Assembly: GCA_937958295.1 (NCBI GenBank)
Contig: CALFEY010000013.1
Location: 1-17,095 of the forward strand
DNA: 17,095 nt
Direction: 5' to 3'
From: an uncultured Pseudomonadota bacterium
GTDB taxonomy: Bacteria > Pseudomonadota > Gammaproteobacteria > Burkholderiales > Casimicrobiaceae
Shown here: positions 6,660-14,097 of the stretch, piece by piece
How positions within the stretch are numbered: the stretch's first letter is position 1
Layout of the letters: each line of letters starts with the position of its first letter
Position numbers and translations under genes: made by a program
Notes under the pieces: generated by a model
The model's database searches: none
Told to the model about the DNA's origin: nothing
What the model saw: the letters and a program-made list of their open reading frames with translations, nothing else

Positions 6660-7630
6660 GGGTTGCCTCCAAGGCGTATGGCTTCCAGCAGCCGGACGGC
6701 CGCCGAGTGCGGCGAGGTGCGACGGGCCGCGAGTTCTTCAAGGAGTCCGGCGATGGCGCCGTGGCGCTCGCGCTCGAAGCGGTCGCGCAGGATGTCTTCG
6801 CTGGCGCGCAACAGCCGGCGCTGGGCAATCGTCGCCTGCCGCGCCACGATCTCGCCGGTGCGTTCCAGCGCGGCGCGATGATCATCGATGGCGTCGATCA
6901 CGGCGTCCACGCCCTCGGCCTTCAGGGCCGACGTGGGCACCACCGGCGGATGCCATCGCTCCTTGCCGTCGGCCATGGACAGTCCCATGGCCAGCATGTT
7001 CTTCAGCTCCGCGATCGTGCGATTGGCGTCGGCGCGATCGCACTTGGACACGACGTGCACGTCGGCGATCTCCAGAACCCCGGCCTTGATCGCCTGGACA
7101 TCGTCGCCCAGGCCCGGCGCCGACACGACTACCGTGGTGTGCGCCGCGCGCGCGACGTCGACCTCGTCCTGGCCCACGCCCACGGTCTCGATGATCACGA
7201 TGTCGTAGCCCGCGGCGTCGAGCACATCGACGGCTTCGAGCGTGCCACGGGCCAAGCCGCCGAGTGAGCCGCGAGTGGCCATGCTGCGCACGAATACGCC
7301 GGGATCACCGCCGAGGTCGCCCATGCGGATGCGATCACCGAGGATCGAGCCGCCGGAGAACGGCGACGACGGATCGATCGCCACGATGGCAACGGTGCGG
7401 TCACGCGCGCGCAACTGGGCAGCGAGCCTCGCCACCAGCGTGGACTTGCCGCTGCCGGGCACGCCGGTGATGCCGACCACGTGCGCGCGGCCCGCCTTCG
7501 CAAAGAGGGCGTCGAGCGCGGCACGCGCCTCGGCGGTCCCGTTCTCCGCGCGCGTGAGTAGGCGCGCGATCGGGCGCGGCTCGCGCCGCAGCACGCCGGG
7601 GACGAGCTCGAGGGAAGGCACGTACGCCAT
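6656..7630 (-). CDS. meaH: MeaB/MeaH-type GTPase chaperone of B12-dependent mutase
   Basis: A 324-residue G3E-family P-loop GTPase of the MeaB/ArgK/MMAA group. Such proteins gate the delivery of adenosylcobalamin to a mutase, protect it during turnover and help eject damaged cofactor. The Walker A motif GVPGSGKST is at residues 56-64. The Mg-binding and switch region IDPSSPFSGGSILGDRIRM spans 85-103. ETVGVGQ at 148-154 is the switch/Walker B equivalent. The base-recognition motif is SKCD at 195-198 rather than the usual NKxD, a mild variation. Length is normal for the family. It sits between hcl and hcmA, 18 bases after hcl and overlapping the hcmA start by ATGA, so it is dedicated to this mutase rather than to methylmalonyl-CoA mutase. 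MeaH is the name used for the partner of HCM. Confidence 0.92.
   Translation of the reverse strand: MAYVPSLELVPGVLRREPRPIARLLTRAENGTAEARAALDALFAKAGRAHVVGITGVPGSGKSTLVARLAAQLRARDRTVAIVAIDPSSPFSGGSILGDRIRMGDLGGDPGVFVRSMATRGSLGGLARGTLEAVDVLDAAGYDIVIIETVGVGQDEVDVARAAHTTVVVSAPGLGDDVQAIKAGVLEIADVHVVSKCDRADANRTIAELKNMLAMGLSMADGKERWHPPVVPTSALKAEGVDAVIDAIDDHRAALERTGEIVARQATIAQRRLLRASEDILRDRFERERHGAIAGLLEELAARRTSPHSAAVRLLEAIRLGGNP
6666..6670 (-). promoter_or_regulatory. Shine-Dalgarno of hcmA
   Basis: A GGAGG on the minus strand lies inside the 3' end of the G-protein gene, six bases before the hcmA ATG. It is the strongest ribosome-binding site in the operon and fits high output of the large subunit despite its distance from the promoter. 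Confidence 0.75.
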
Positions 7631-7648
7631 GGCGGGCGCCGGTCCCGC

Positions 7649-9079
7649 CTAGCCGGCCAGCTTGGCGTTGAGCTCGCGGAAGACCTCGCGGTCGTCGATC
7701 ACGCGACGCGCCTTGAAATCGGTGCGCGGGAACGTTCCCGCCGGCACGATCTCCACCTTCGCGCGCAGGCCCAGCACCTTGGACAGCGACTTCACGGCGT
7801 CGTCGCGCAAGCGAGTACCGCCGGCGGCGTCGACCGCCACGGCCGCGGCAGCCTCCACGCGCACGACGAGCTCGTCCATGGCGCCTTCGCGGGTGATCAC
7901 GATGCGATGCTCGCCGCCGTAGCCCGCGAGCTGGTTCATCACCGCGTCGACTTCGCTCGGGTAGACATTCTCGCCGCGGATCGTGAACATGTCGTCGATG
8001 CGGCCGAAGATGCCATTGGGCAGGCGCGGATACGTACGGCCGCACGGGTTGGGACCGTTCTCCCATTGCGTGAGGTCGCCGGACACGAGGCGGATCATCG
8101 GCTGCGAGGTGCGCTCCAGGTGCGTGTACACCGGGGTGCCGCGCTGGCCGTAGGGCACGCGGTGGAACGTCTTCGGGTCGCACACCTCGGTGTAGATGAC
8201 GTCCTGCCAGCACAGCATGCCGTCGGTCTCGGCGGTCCCGGAGACGTTCATGAAGGGCGACATCTCGGCCATCGAGCCGCAGTCGATCACGCGCGCGCCG
8301 TAGGCGTCGGCGATGCGATCACGCACGCCGGGTACCGACGCGCCAGGCTCGCCCGAGAAGAACATGATCTTCAATCCGAAGTTGCGCGGGTCGTAGCCCT
8401 CGCTCTTGGCCACTTCGGCGAGGTGGAGGGCGAAGGAGGGCGTGCCGTAGAACGCGCGGGGCTTGGCCATGTCGAGCCACATCGCCGCGCGCGCGGTCAT
8501 GCCAGGCGCGCCGGCGCCGAAGGGAAACGTCTTGCAACGCAAACGCTCGGCACCCGTCATCGCGCCCCACGATCCCATGTAAAGACTGAAGATCGCCGCG
8601 ACGAAAACCGTGTCGCCCGGGCGGATGCCCATGCCCCACATGATGCGCGCGTGCGCATTGGCGATGAAGTCCCAGTCGCCGCGACCGATGGCGAATGCGG
8701 TGGGCCGCCCCGTGGTGCCGGACGTCCCGTGGATGTGATGCACCTCGCTGTCGGGGACGCACAGGTAGTCGCCGAAAGGCGGCACGCGCGACTGCGCTTC
8801 GCGCAGGTCCTTCTTGGTGACGACCGGCACCTTCGCCTCGAAGTCCTCGAGCGAGCGCAGGTGATCGGGATGGAAGCCCGCGTCCTCCCACTTACGCCGA
8901 TAGAACGCCGACTGGTCCCAGGCGTAGCGGGTGACCTCCTTCAGGCGCTCGAGGATCGCCTTCTCGCGCTCCGCGGGATCCATCGTCTCGCGATGCGGGA
9001 ACCAGTAGCGCGAGCCCGCCGGCGGGAGGTAGTCGTTATCGAATCGGGGCGGGAAGGTCCACTGTTCCATTGCGCTCAT
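7649..9079 (-). CDS. hcl: 2-hydroxyisobutyrate-CoA ligase (PaaK-like AMP-forming acyl-CoA ligase)
   Basis: A 476-residue ANL-superfamily ligase of the phenylacetate-CoA ligase (PaaK) type, shorter than ordinary acyl-CoA synthetases. It would use ATP and CoA to activate 2-hydroxyisobutyrate for the mutase. The P-loop HGTSGTTGRPT is at residues 117-127. The A5 region reads DCGSMAEMSP, A7 includes SGDL, and A8 is RIDDMFTIRGENVYPSEVD. The A10 catalytic lysine is probably Lys456 (TDFKARR). The start at 9079 forms an ATGA overlap with the end of hcmB; a second Met three codons downstream is less likely. Its place between the two mutase subunits strongly supports the 2-hydroxyisobutyrate assignment over phenylacetate, since no paa genes are present. 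Exact acid specificity cannot be read from the sequence. Confidence 0.88.
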   Translation of the reverse strand: MSAMEQWTFPPRFDNDYLPPAGSRYWFPHRETMDPAEREKAILERLKEVTRYAWDQSAFYRRKWEDAGFHPDHLRSLEDFEAKVPVVTKKDLREAQSRVPPFGDYLCVPDSEVHHIHGTSGTTGRPTAFAIGRGDWDFIANAHARIMWGMGIRPGDTVFVAAIFSLYMGSWGAMTGAERLRCKTFPFGAGAPGMTARAAMWLDMAKPRAFYGTPSFALHLAEVAKSEGYDPRNFGLKIMFFSGEPGASVPGVRDRIADAYGARVIDCGSMAEMSPFMNVSGTAETDGMLCWQDVIYTEVCDPKTFHRVPYGQRGTPVYTHLERTSQPMIRLVSGDLTQWENGPNPCGRTYPRLPNGIFGRIDDMFTIRGENVYPSEVDAVMNQLAGYGGEHRIVITREGAMDELVVRVEAAAAVAVDAAGGTRLRDDAVKSLSKVLGLRAKVEIVPAGTFPRTDFKARRVIDDREVFRELNAKLAG

Positions 9080-9495
9080 CGCGGACCCCGCTCGGCCACG
9101 ATGCGGCGGATCATCGCCACGATCGCGTCGGGCGGGGTGTCCTGCAGCATCAGCTCCTTGACGCCGGCCTCCTTGAGCTTGACGACGTCATCGTCGGGAA
9201 TCACGCCGCCGCCAACGACGAGAATGTCGTCGGCGCCGCGCTGGCGCAGGCCGGCGACGATCTTCGGGAACACGGTCATGTGCGCCCCGGACAAGATGGA
9301 CACGCCGATGACGTCGACGTCCTCCTGCACCGCGGCCTCCACGATCTCCTCCGGCGTGCGATGCAGGCCGGTATAGATCACGTCCATGCCGGCGTCGCGC
9401 AACGTGCGTGCGACCACCTTCACACCACGGTCGTGACCGTCGAGGCCCACCTTGGCGACGATCACGCGAATTCGATCCGCAGCTTGTGCTTCCAC
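9076..9495 (-). CDS. hcmB: 2-hydroxyisobutyryl-CoA mutase small, cobalamin-binding subunit
   Basis: A 139-residue B12-binding domain protein that carries adenosylcobalamin for HcmA. It has the base-off/His-on signature: Asp19-Gly-His21-Asp-Arg-Gly24 (DxHxxG, with His21 the lower cobalt ligand), the SxL motif Ser66-Ile-Leu68, and the glycine stretch VVGGGVIP around 93-100. Length fits the separate small subunits of HCM and ICM. The start is a GTG at 9495, supported by GGAGG at 9505-9501 with a five-base spacer. It is the first gene of the operon, and its stop overlaps the hcl start (ATGA). The large subunit lies three genes further on, an unusual separation for partner subunits. It could in principle serve an ICM-type mutase, but the hcmA partner in the same operon decides the call. 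Confidence 0.93.
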   Translation of the reverse strand: MEAQAADRIRVIVAKVGLDGHDRGVKVVARTLRDAGMDVIYTGLHRTPEEIVEAAVQEDVDVIGVSILSGAHMTVFPKIVAGLRQRGADDILVVGGGVIPDDDVVKLKEAGVKELMLQDTPPDAIVAMIRRIVAERGPR

Positions 9496-9500
9496 GTGCT

Positions 9501-9505
9501 CCTCC
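9501..9505 (-). promoter_or_regulatory. Shine-Dalgarno of hcmB, supporting a GTG start
   Basis: A GGAGG on the minus strand lies five bases upstream of the GTG at 9495-9493. No ATG lies near the start of the conserved domain, so this site fixes the start. Confidence 0.75.
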
Positions 9506-9542
9506 GTTTTGGCCGGTCCCGGCCGGTCGATTTATTGAATTC

Positions 9543-9572
9543 AGTATACCGTAATCCTGAGGCGTGGGTATC
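9543..9572 (-). promoter_or_regulatory. Putative hcm operon promoter with GTATAC palindrome
   Basis: On the minus strand TATACT (9548-9543) is a good -10 box; the expected -35 position (about 9566-9572) holds only ATACCC, so activation or weak basal activity is likely. The box overlaps the palindrome GTATAC (9544-9549), the kind of core seen in FadR/FCD-type GntR operators. A start near 9536 would give a leader of about 40 nt carrying a GGCCG/CGGCC hairpin (9511-9515 and 9520-9524) just before the Shine-Dalgarno. Confidence 0.45.
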
Positions 9573-9870
9573 CTGGCCGCCGGGAGGGGACTTCCCCCCG
9601 GGGGATCACTCGACCAGGGATAAGGCTTGCGCAGGTTCCCGGAGGGACGGAACCGTTCAGGCCGTCTGCACGCCTGCCGCTGGGTCAACGCACGTCGCTC
9701 ACGTCGGCCGGTCAAGGCCCGCCCGACGGCCCTGAAGGGCGCGAAGGATCGAGGGTGGGATTGCGGTCACGACACCGTGCGGCACGAACGGCATGCCGGG
9801 TGCGCCACAGCGATCGAAGGTGGGTGCAACGGCGAACCTCGACGGCGGTCGCCTCCAGGAAACGCGGCGA

Positions 9871-10605
9871 CTAACGTCCGCGAACGAGCTCGCGCGACTT
9901 CCCGGCAGGCTTGCGCAACGCCTTGGGCATGGACGACTCGACACGCGGATCGACGCCATCGGTCACCTCACCTGCCCCGGACATCATCCCTTCGAGCTGA
10001 AGCTGACACGCCATGTCCGTCAACTTGCCGTAGTCGGACCGGGGCTTGTGTGGCGTACCTCTCGCGAGCGCAAGGTAGGCAAGCCCGCACCATTGGCTGT
10101 AGATCACGTCGGCGGTGGGCTTGGCATCCAGATGGCGCAGTTGCCCGATGCGCATGAAGTGATCCAGGCACTTCACGATCGCTGCGCGGGCCGATTCCAT
10201 TCGCCGATTGACGTCCTTGGCGACCGCGGGCGAGAGATGACGGTCGCGTCCGGGCAAGTAAAACCAGGAGAGCTTCTGGAAATACTCGGGGTGCTCGAAG
10301 AAGAACGACATGTAAGCGTGCGCCATCGCCCGGAGATTGCTGCCAACGTCCTGCTGCGGGTCGAACGCCGCCTCGATCCGGTCGACCAATTGCTGGGCAT
10401 CCTCAAGGATGATCGCTGAATAGATGTCCAGCTTGCTGCGGAAATACTTGTAGAGCGTGGCCTTGGACATGTCGGCGGCCAGCGCGATCTCGTCGATCAC
10501 CACCTGGGTATAGGGACGCGAGAGGAACATCTCCTTCGCAATCGCCATGATCTCCGCACGCCGCTTGGCGACGCGCCGGAGGCGTCTTCCTGGATCGACT
10601 GGCAT
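9871..10605 (-). CDS. TetR-family transcriptional regulator
   Basis: A 244-residue TetR-type regulator. The N-terminal helix-turn-helix lies at about residues 16-62, with VIDEIALAADMSKATLYKYFRSK being the typical family motif: a short turn, then the TLYKYF recognition helix. The rest is a helical ligand-binding and dimer domain (about 75-215) of no recognised specificity, followed by a basic tail rich in Arg and Lys. It is the last gene of the liv operon. The ATG at 10605 is chosen since the HTH domain begins shortly after it; a GTG at 10644 (12 bases after the livF stop) would add 13 residues and remains possible. Being cotranscribed with the importer, it probably controls this operon and perhaps the divergent acyl-CoA ligase gene; that is inference. 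Confidence 0.87.
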   Translation of the reverse strand: MPVDPGRRLRRVAKRRAEIMAIAKEMFLSRPYTQVVIDEIALAADMSKATLYKYFRSKLDIYSAIILEDAQQLVDRIEAAFDPQQDVGSNLRAMAHAYMSFFFEHPEYFQKLSWFYLPGRDRHLSPAVAKDVNRRMESARAAIVKCLDHFMRIGQLRHLDAKPTADVIYSQWCGLAYLALARGTPHKPRSDYGKLTDMACQLQLEGMMSGAGEVTDGVDPRVESSMPKALRKPAGKSRELVRGR

Positions 10606-10656
10606 CTGCTCAATGCATCTCGAAGTGTTCGTGCCGCCGAGCACTCAACTCGCACG

Positions 10657-11373
10657 TCATTCGCTCGCCCGCCGACCCAGATAGGCCTCTGCGATGCGCG
10701 GATCGGCACCGATCGTGGCGCTTGGCCCCGACATGACAATCTGCCCGGACTCTAACACGTAGGCCCGGTCGGACACCTTAAGGGCAATCGCCGCATTCTG
10801 CTCGACGAGAAGGACAGTCGCCCCGTCGTCGCGGATCTTCCGGACGACCTCCGCGATGCGGGTGACCATCTTCGGCGCGAGCCCCATTGAGGGCTCGTCG
10901 AGCAGCAACAGGCGCGGCCTCGCCATCAACGCGCGCCCGATCGCCAGCATCTGCTGCTCGCCTCCCGACAAGGTCTCCGCCGCCCTGTGACGGCGCTCCA
11001 GCAGCGCCGGGAACAAAGCGAAGACACGATCAAGCTCCTCCTTCAACGACGCCTCCCGATGACGGGTGTAGGCGCCCATCTCGAGATTCTCCTCGATGCT
11101 CATCTCCCGGAACACGCGGCGCCCCTCCGGCACCTGCGACAAGCCGAGGCGAACGACTCGACTCGGCGAGTCCCGGGTGATGTCCTGTCCCTCGAAGGTG
11201 ATCGACCCCTGCGCACACGGAAGCAGGCGCGAGATCGCCTTCATCAGCGTCGTCTTTCCCGCGCCATTGGCACCGATGAGCGCAACGATCTCCCCGGGCC
11301 TGACCTCGAGGCTCACGCCGCGGAGCACCGGAGCGGCGGCGTAGGCGACAATGATGGAATCGACTTTCAGCAT
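10657..11373 (-). CDS. livF: Branched-chain amino acid-type ABC transporter ATP-binding protein LivF
   Basis: A 238-residue ABC ATPase, one of two in a HAAT-family importer. The Walker A GANGAGKT is at residues 34-41, the Q-loop lies around LSQVPEGRRVF, the signature LSGGEQQ begins at 135, and Walker B LLLLDEP ends at about 161. A switch His is replaced in the typical LivF way by LLVEQN. The VPEGRRVF motif after the Q-loop marks it as LivF rather than LivG. It lies 27 bases after livG and powers uptake across the inner membrane together with LivG. Confidence 0.95.
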   Translation of the reverse strand: MLKVDSIIVAYAAAPVLRGVSLEVRPGEIVALIGANGAGKTTLMKAISRLLPCAQGSITFEGQDITRDSPSRVVRLGLSQVPEGRRVFREMSIEENLEMGAYTRHREASLKEELDRVFALFPALLERRHRAAETLSGGEQQMLAIGRALMARPRLLLLDEPSMGLAPKMVTRIAEVVRKIRDDGATVLLVEQNAAIALKVSDRAYVLESGQIVMSGPSATIGADPRIAEAYLGRRASE

Positions 11374-11400
11374 GGATGGTCCCGCGGGTCGGCGCGCGTC

Positions 11401-12159
11401 CTACTCCATTCCTTCGCCGAGGTACGCTTCGCGCACCCGGGGATCGCCTTGAATCGCAGCCGGGCTGCCTTCCGCGATCTTGACGCCATGATCGAGGACC
11501 ACGACCCGGTCCGATACGCGCATGACCAGGCCCATGTTGTGCTCGATCATGACAATCGTGACGCCGCGCTGGTGCAGGAGCCCGATCAACGCCAGGATGT
11601 CCTCGACCTCCGTGGGCGACATGCCGGCCGTGGGCTCGTCGAGCAGGAGCAGCGTGGCACCGGTCGCCAGTGCGCGCGCGATCTCCAGGCGCCGCTGTTC
11701 CCCGTAGGACAGCTGCGATGCCTGAAGATCCAGCTTGTGCCCAAGCCCGACCGTGGTGATCAGCTCCGCGATGCGCGCGGCCTCCTCTCCTTCGCGACGG
11801 CAGACGCCGCGCGTGCGTCCGAGCACCTGCCACAGCCCTACCGGTGAACGGCACTGGCAGGCCACCTCCATGTTGCCGCGCACCGACATGTCGCCGAACA
11901 CCTCGAGGTTCTGGAAGGTGCGCGCGATCCCCAGCCGGGCGATCTCGTGCGGCGCGAGATGCCGCAACTCGGTGTCCTGGAAGCGGATGCTGCCTGCGTC
12001 TGCCGCATAAAAGCCGGTGATCATGTTGAACACGGATGTCTTGCCGGCGCCATTCGGACCGATGATGCTGACGACCTCGCCTCGCGCGACGGCGAATCCC
12101 ACTCCCGCCACGGCAGTCAACCCCGCGAAGCGCTTGTCCACGCCTTCGACCAGGAGCAT
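11401..12159 (-). CDS. livG: Branched-chain amino acid-type ABC transporter ATP-binding protein LivG
   Basis: A 252-residue ABC ATPase. The Walker A GPNGAGKT is at residues 34-41, followed by the LivG-typical FNMITGFY. ARTFQNLEVF contains the Q-loop, the signature is LSYGEQ at 150-155, Walker B LLLLDEP is near 170-176, and the switch His lies in IEHNM. The ATG at 12159 is preferred over upstream in-frame starts because the domain begins immediately after it, the gap to the livM stop is only 4 bases, and a GAGGGA lies upstream. The C-terminal part after about residue 220 (GSPAAIQGDPRVREAYLG) is the usual LivG tail. It pairs with LivF below the LivH/LivM channel. Confidence 0.95.
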   Translation of the reverse strand: MLLVEGVDKRFAGLTAVAGVGFAVARGEVVSIIGPNGAGKTSVFNMITGFYAADAGSIRFQDTELRHLAPHEIARLGIARTFQNLEVFGDMSVRGNMEVACQCRSPVGLWQVLGRTRGVCRREGEEAARIAELITTVGLGHKLDLQASQLSYGEQRRLEIARALATGATLLLLDEPTAGMSPTEVEDILALIGLLHQRGVTIVMIEHNMGLVMRVSDRVVVLDHGVKIAEGSPAAIQGDPRVREAYLGEGME

Positions 12160-12163
12160 GCCG

Positions 12164-13153
12164 CTATCCCTCGGCAGACCGCTTGACGGGAAGCTCGCGT
12201 CGAGCAGCCGAGCGTGCACGCCATCGCCGCAGCACCACTTGCGCCGTGCCCACGAGACCCCGCGACATGAACACCATGAGGATCATCAGCATGAGGCCAT
12301 AGATCAGCATGTTGTAGTCCTTCAGCGCAAGCAGCGTCTCGCGCAGGTACACGATGATCGCCGCACCCACGATGGGGCCAAGCAGCGTGCCCATGCCACC
12401 CACCACGACGATGATGAGGAAGTTGATCGACTCGCCGAGGCCGAACGCATCCGGCGCGATATAGCGATTGACGTGCGCATACAGCGAACCCGCGCATCCG
12501 GCAAAGGCCGTGCTGAAGACGAATGCATGGATCTTCGTCTGGCGCACGTCGATCCCCATCGCCGCCGCGGCCTTGGCGCTATCCCGAACCGCGACAAAGC
12601 GGCTGCCGTAGTGCGACCGTACCAGGTTGAAATACAGCACGAATGCCGCCGCGGTCACCACCAGCACGAGGTAGAACCGCTGGGCAGGCGACGACAGCAC
12701 CCATCCCAGCACGTCAGGAGGCGGGATGCGCGAGATACCCGCCGGGCCGCCCGTCACCGAGTCGGCATTGACGAGCAGCATCTTCACGATCTCGCCGAAG
12801 CCGATCGTCGCCATGGCGAGGTACGAGCCTTCGAGCTTGAGACTGGGAATGCCGACCAGGGCACCCAGCGCCGCCGCGACCAGGATCGCGCATCCCATGC
12901 CGAACACGAACGAGAGCCCCAAGTGCATCGTGACGAGCGTGGACGTATAGGCACCGATCGCGAAATAGGCCGCGTGCCCGAGCGAAATCTGACCGGCGTA
13001 GCCAAAGACGAGGTTGAGCCCCATCGCCACGATCGCGTAGATGCCCACGAGCGACAGCACATGCAACGTATAAGGATTGGCGCCGAACGTGGGCACGACC
13101 GCAAGTGCGGCAAGGCAAGCGACGAACCAAGGCCAGGCCCTCTTCCAGATCAT
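12164..13153 (-). CDS. livM: Branched-chain amino acid-type ABC transporter permease LivM
   Basis: A 329-residue inner-membrane permease, almost entirely hydrophobic with about eight to ten membrane segments. It has the family features NLVFGYAGQISLGHAAYFAIGAY near residues 47-69 and VVGGMGTLLGPIVGA toward the C-terminus, the latter being the loop that contacts the ATPases. The last 20 residues are basic and cytoplasmic. It forms the channel with LivH. It starts 13 bases after the livH stop and ends 4 bases before livG, so the genes are translationally coupled. Confidence 0.94.
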   Translation of the reverse strand: MIWKRAWPWFVACLAALAVVPTFGANPYTLHVLSLVGIYAIVAMGLNLVFGYAGQISLGHAAYFAIGAYTSTLVTMHLGLSFVFGMGCAILVAAALGALVGIPSLKLEGSYLAMATIGFGEIVKMLLVNADSVTGGPAGISRIPPPDVLGWVLSSPAQRFYLVLVVTAAAFVLYFNLVRSHYGSRFVAVRDSAKAAAAMGIDVRQTKIHAFVFSTAFAGCAGSLYAHVNRYIAPDAFGLGESINFLIIVVVGGMGTLLGPIVGAAIIVYLRETLLALKDYNMLIYGLMLMILMVFMSRGLVGTAQVVLRRWRARSAARRELPVKRSAEG

Positions 13154-13166
13154 CGCGGGCTTCCGT

Positions 13167-14063
13167 TCACACGCGTCGCTGGACGGGCTTCAACAGCAGT
13201 CCCGCCGGTCTGAACTGAAGGAACACGAGCAGTAAGGCGAAGGCCACCACGTCCTTGTAGACCGAGGAGACGAATGCAATCACCAGGCTCTCTGCCAGGC
13301 CGAGCAGGAAGCCACCGACGATCGCACCGCGTATGGATCCTAAACCGCCGATGATCGCGGCCGTGAACCCTTTGAGGACAAAGGCCGCCCCCATCGTCGG
13401 ATAGGCGAAGGTCATCGCGCCGATCAGGAAGCCGCCGACAGCCCCCACCCCCGCACTCACGCCGAAGGTCCACGAGTCCGCGGCGCCGAGATTGACCCCC
13501 ATCAGCGCCGCCGCCTCCCGATCCTGCGCGGCGGCCCGCAGGCCCTTGCCAGTCCAGGTGCCGTGCAGGAAGACATTCAACGCCACCATGAGCAGCACGG
13601 CAACACCGGTGACCCACAGGTACTCTTCCGGAATGATTACGCCGAACATCTCGGCGGGCTTCGCCGAGAAGACGGGAGGGAACGGCAATGCCTGCGCGCC
13701 CCACACCAGCATCGCCGAATTCTGCAGGAAGATGCTGGTACCGATGGTGCTGCATATGATGAGGATGTGCAGCCGCGAAGGATGGCCCGCGTTGGCCTTG
13801 AACAACGGCCGATAGGCCACCTTCTCGAACAGCACGCCCACCAGCGATACGGCGACGGCCGTTGCCGGAACGGCGGCCCACACCGGCAGCCCCACCGTCA
13901 CCAGGAAGACGATGCCGATGTACGCGCCCAGCATGAACAGCTCGCCGGTGGCGAAGTTGATCTGGTTCAGAGCGCGAACGGTGAGGCTGAAGGCGAGCGC
14001 GACGAGCGCGTACACGCTGCCGATTGCCAGTCCGCTCGCGATCTGTTGAATCGCCTCGAGCAT
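13167..14063 (-). CDS. livH: Branched-chain amino acid-type ABC transporter permease LivH
   Basis: A 298-residue inner-membrane permease. The N-terminus reads MLEAIQQIASGLAIGSVYAL, and the family motif NQINFATGELFMLGAYIG follows near residues 34-51. The conserved loop with GFTAAIIGGLGSIRGAIVGG lies around 235-255. The ATG at 14063 is chosen since homologous sequence begins there and a GGGAG stands upstream; the frame extends further toward livK, but that part has no family similarity. It lies 34 bases after livK. Confidence 0.94.
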   Translation of the reverse strand: MLEAIQQIASGLAIGSVYALVALAFSLTVRALNQINFATGELFMLGAYIGIVFLVTVGLPVWAAVPATAVAVSLVGVLFEKVAYRPLFKANAGHPSRLHILIICSTIGTSIFLQNSAMLVWGAQALPFPPVFSAKPAEMFGVIIPEEYLWVTGVAVLLMVALNVFLHGTWTGKGLRAAAQDREAAALMGVNLGAADSWTFGVSAGVGAVGGFLIGAMTFAYPTMGAAFVLKGFTAAIIGGLGSIRGAIVGGFLLGLAESLVIAFVSSVYKDVVAFALLLVFLQFRPAGLLLKPVQRRV

Positions 14064-14097
14064 CGGTATGCTCCCGCGCGTCAGCGGCAGTCGGCGG

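Larger units (their letters stand above)
9496..9870. other. Intergenic region between the hcm operon and the liv operon
   Basis: A 375-base gap that holds the hcmB leader and promoter at its left end. GGCCGGTC occurs twice with a 10-base period (9511-9518 and 9521-9528) and once more at 9706-9713. A GGGG/CCCC hairpin lies near 9584-9597. An inverted repeat GGTTCC/GGAACC (9634-9639 and 9649-9654) has no T run after it, so it is not a typical terminator for the tetR end. No B12 riboswitch core and no convincing gene were found on either strand. Confidence 0.6.

Noticed and set aside
5640..6881. Long plus-strand open frame opposite hcmA and the G-protein gene
   Set aside because: Mirror of the coding strand with no recognisable fold; both genes on the minus strand are certain.
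7907..9376. 489-codon plus-strand open frame opposite hcl and hcmB
   Set aside because: Longest antisense frame in the window, but it is Arg/His/Val-rich without any motif and fully overlaps two well-supported genes.
9579..9606. GGGG/CCCC hairpin as intrinsic terminator
   Set aside because: No T run follows on either strand; more likely composition or a minor structural element.
9496..9870. Cobalamin riboswitch upstream of hcmB
   Set aside because: A regulator of a B12 enzyme operon could be expected here, but no B12-box-like core was found on the minus strand.
9627..10157. Plus-strand open frame between the two operons
   Set aside because: Mostly opposite the tetR gene, Arg-rich, no motif and no ribosome-binding site.
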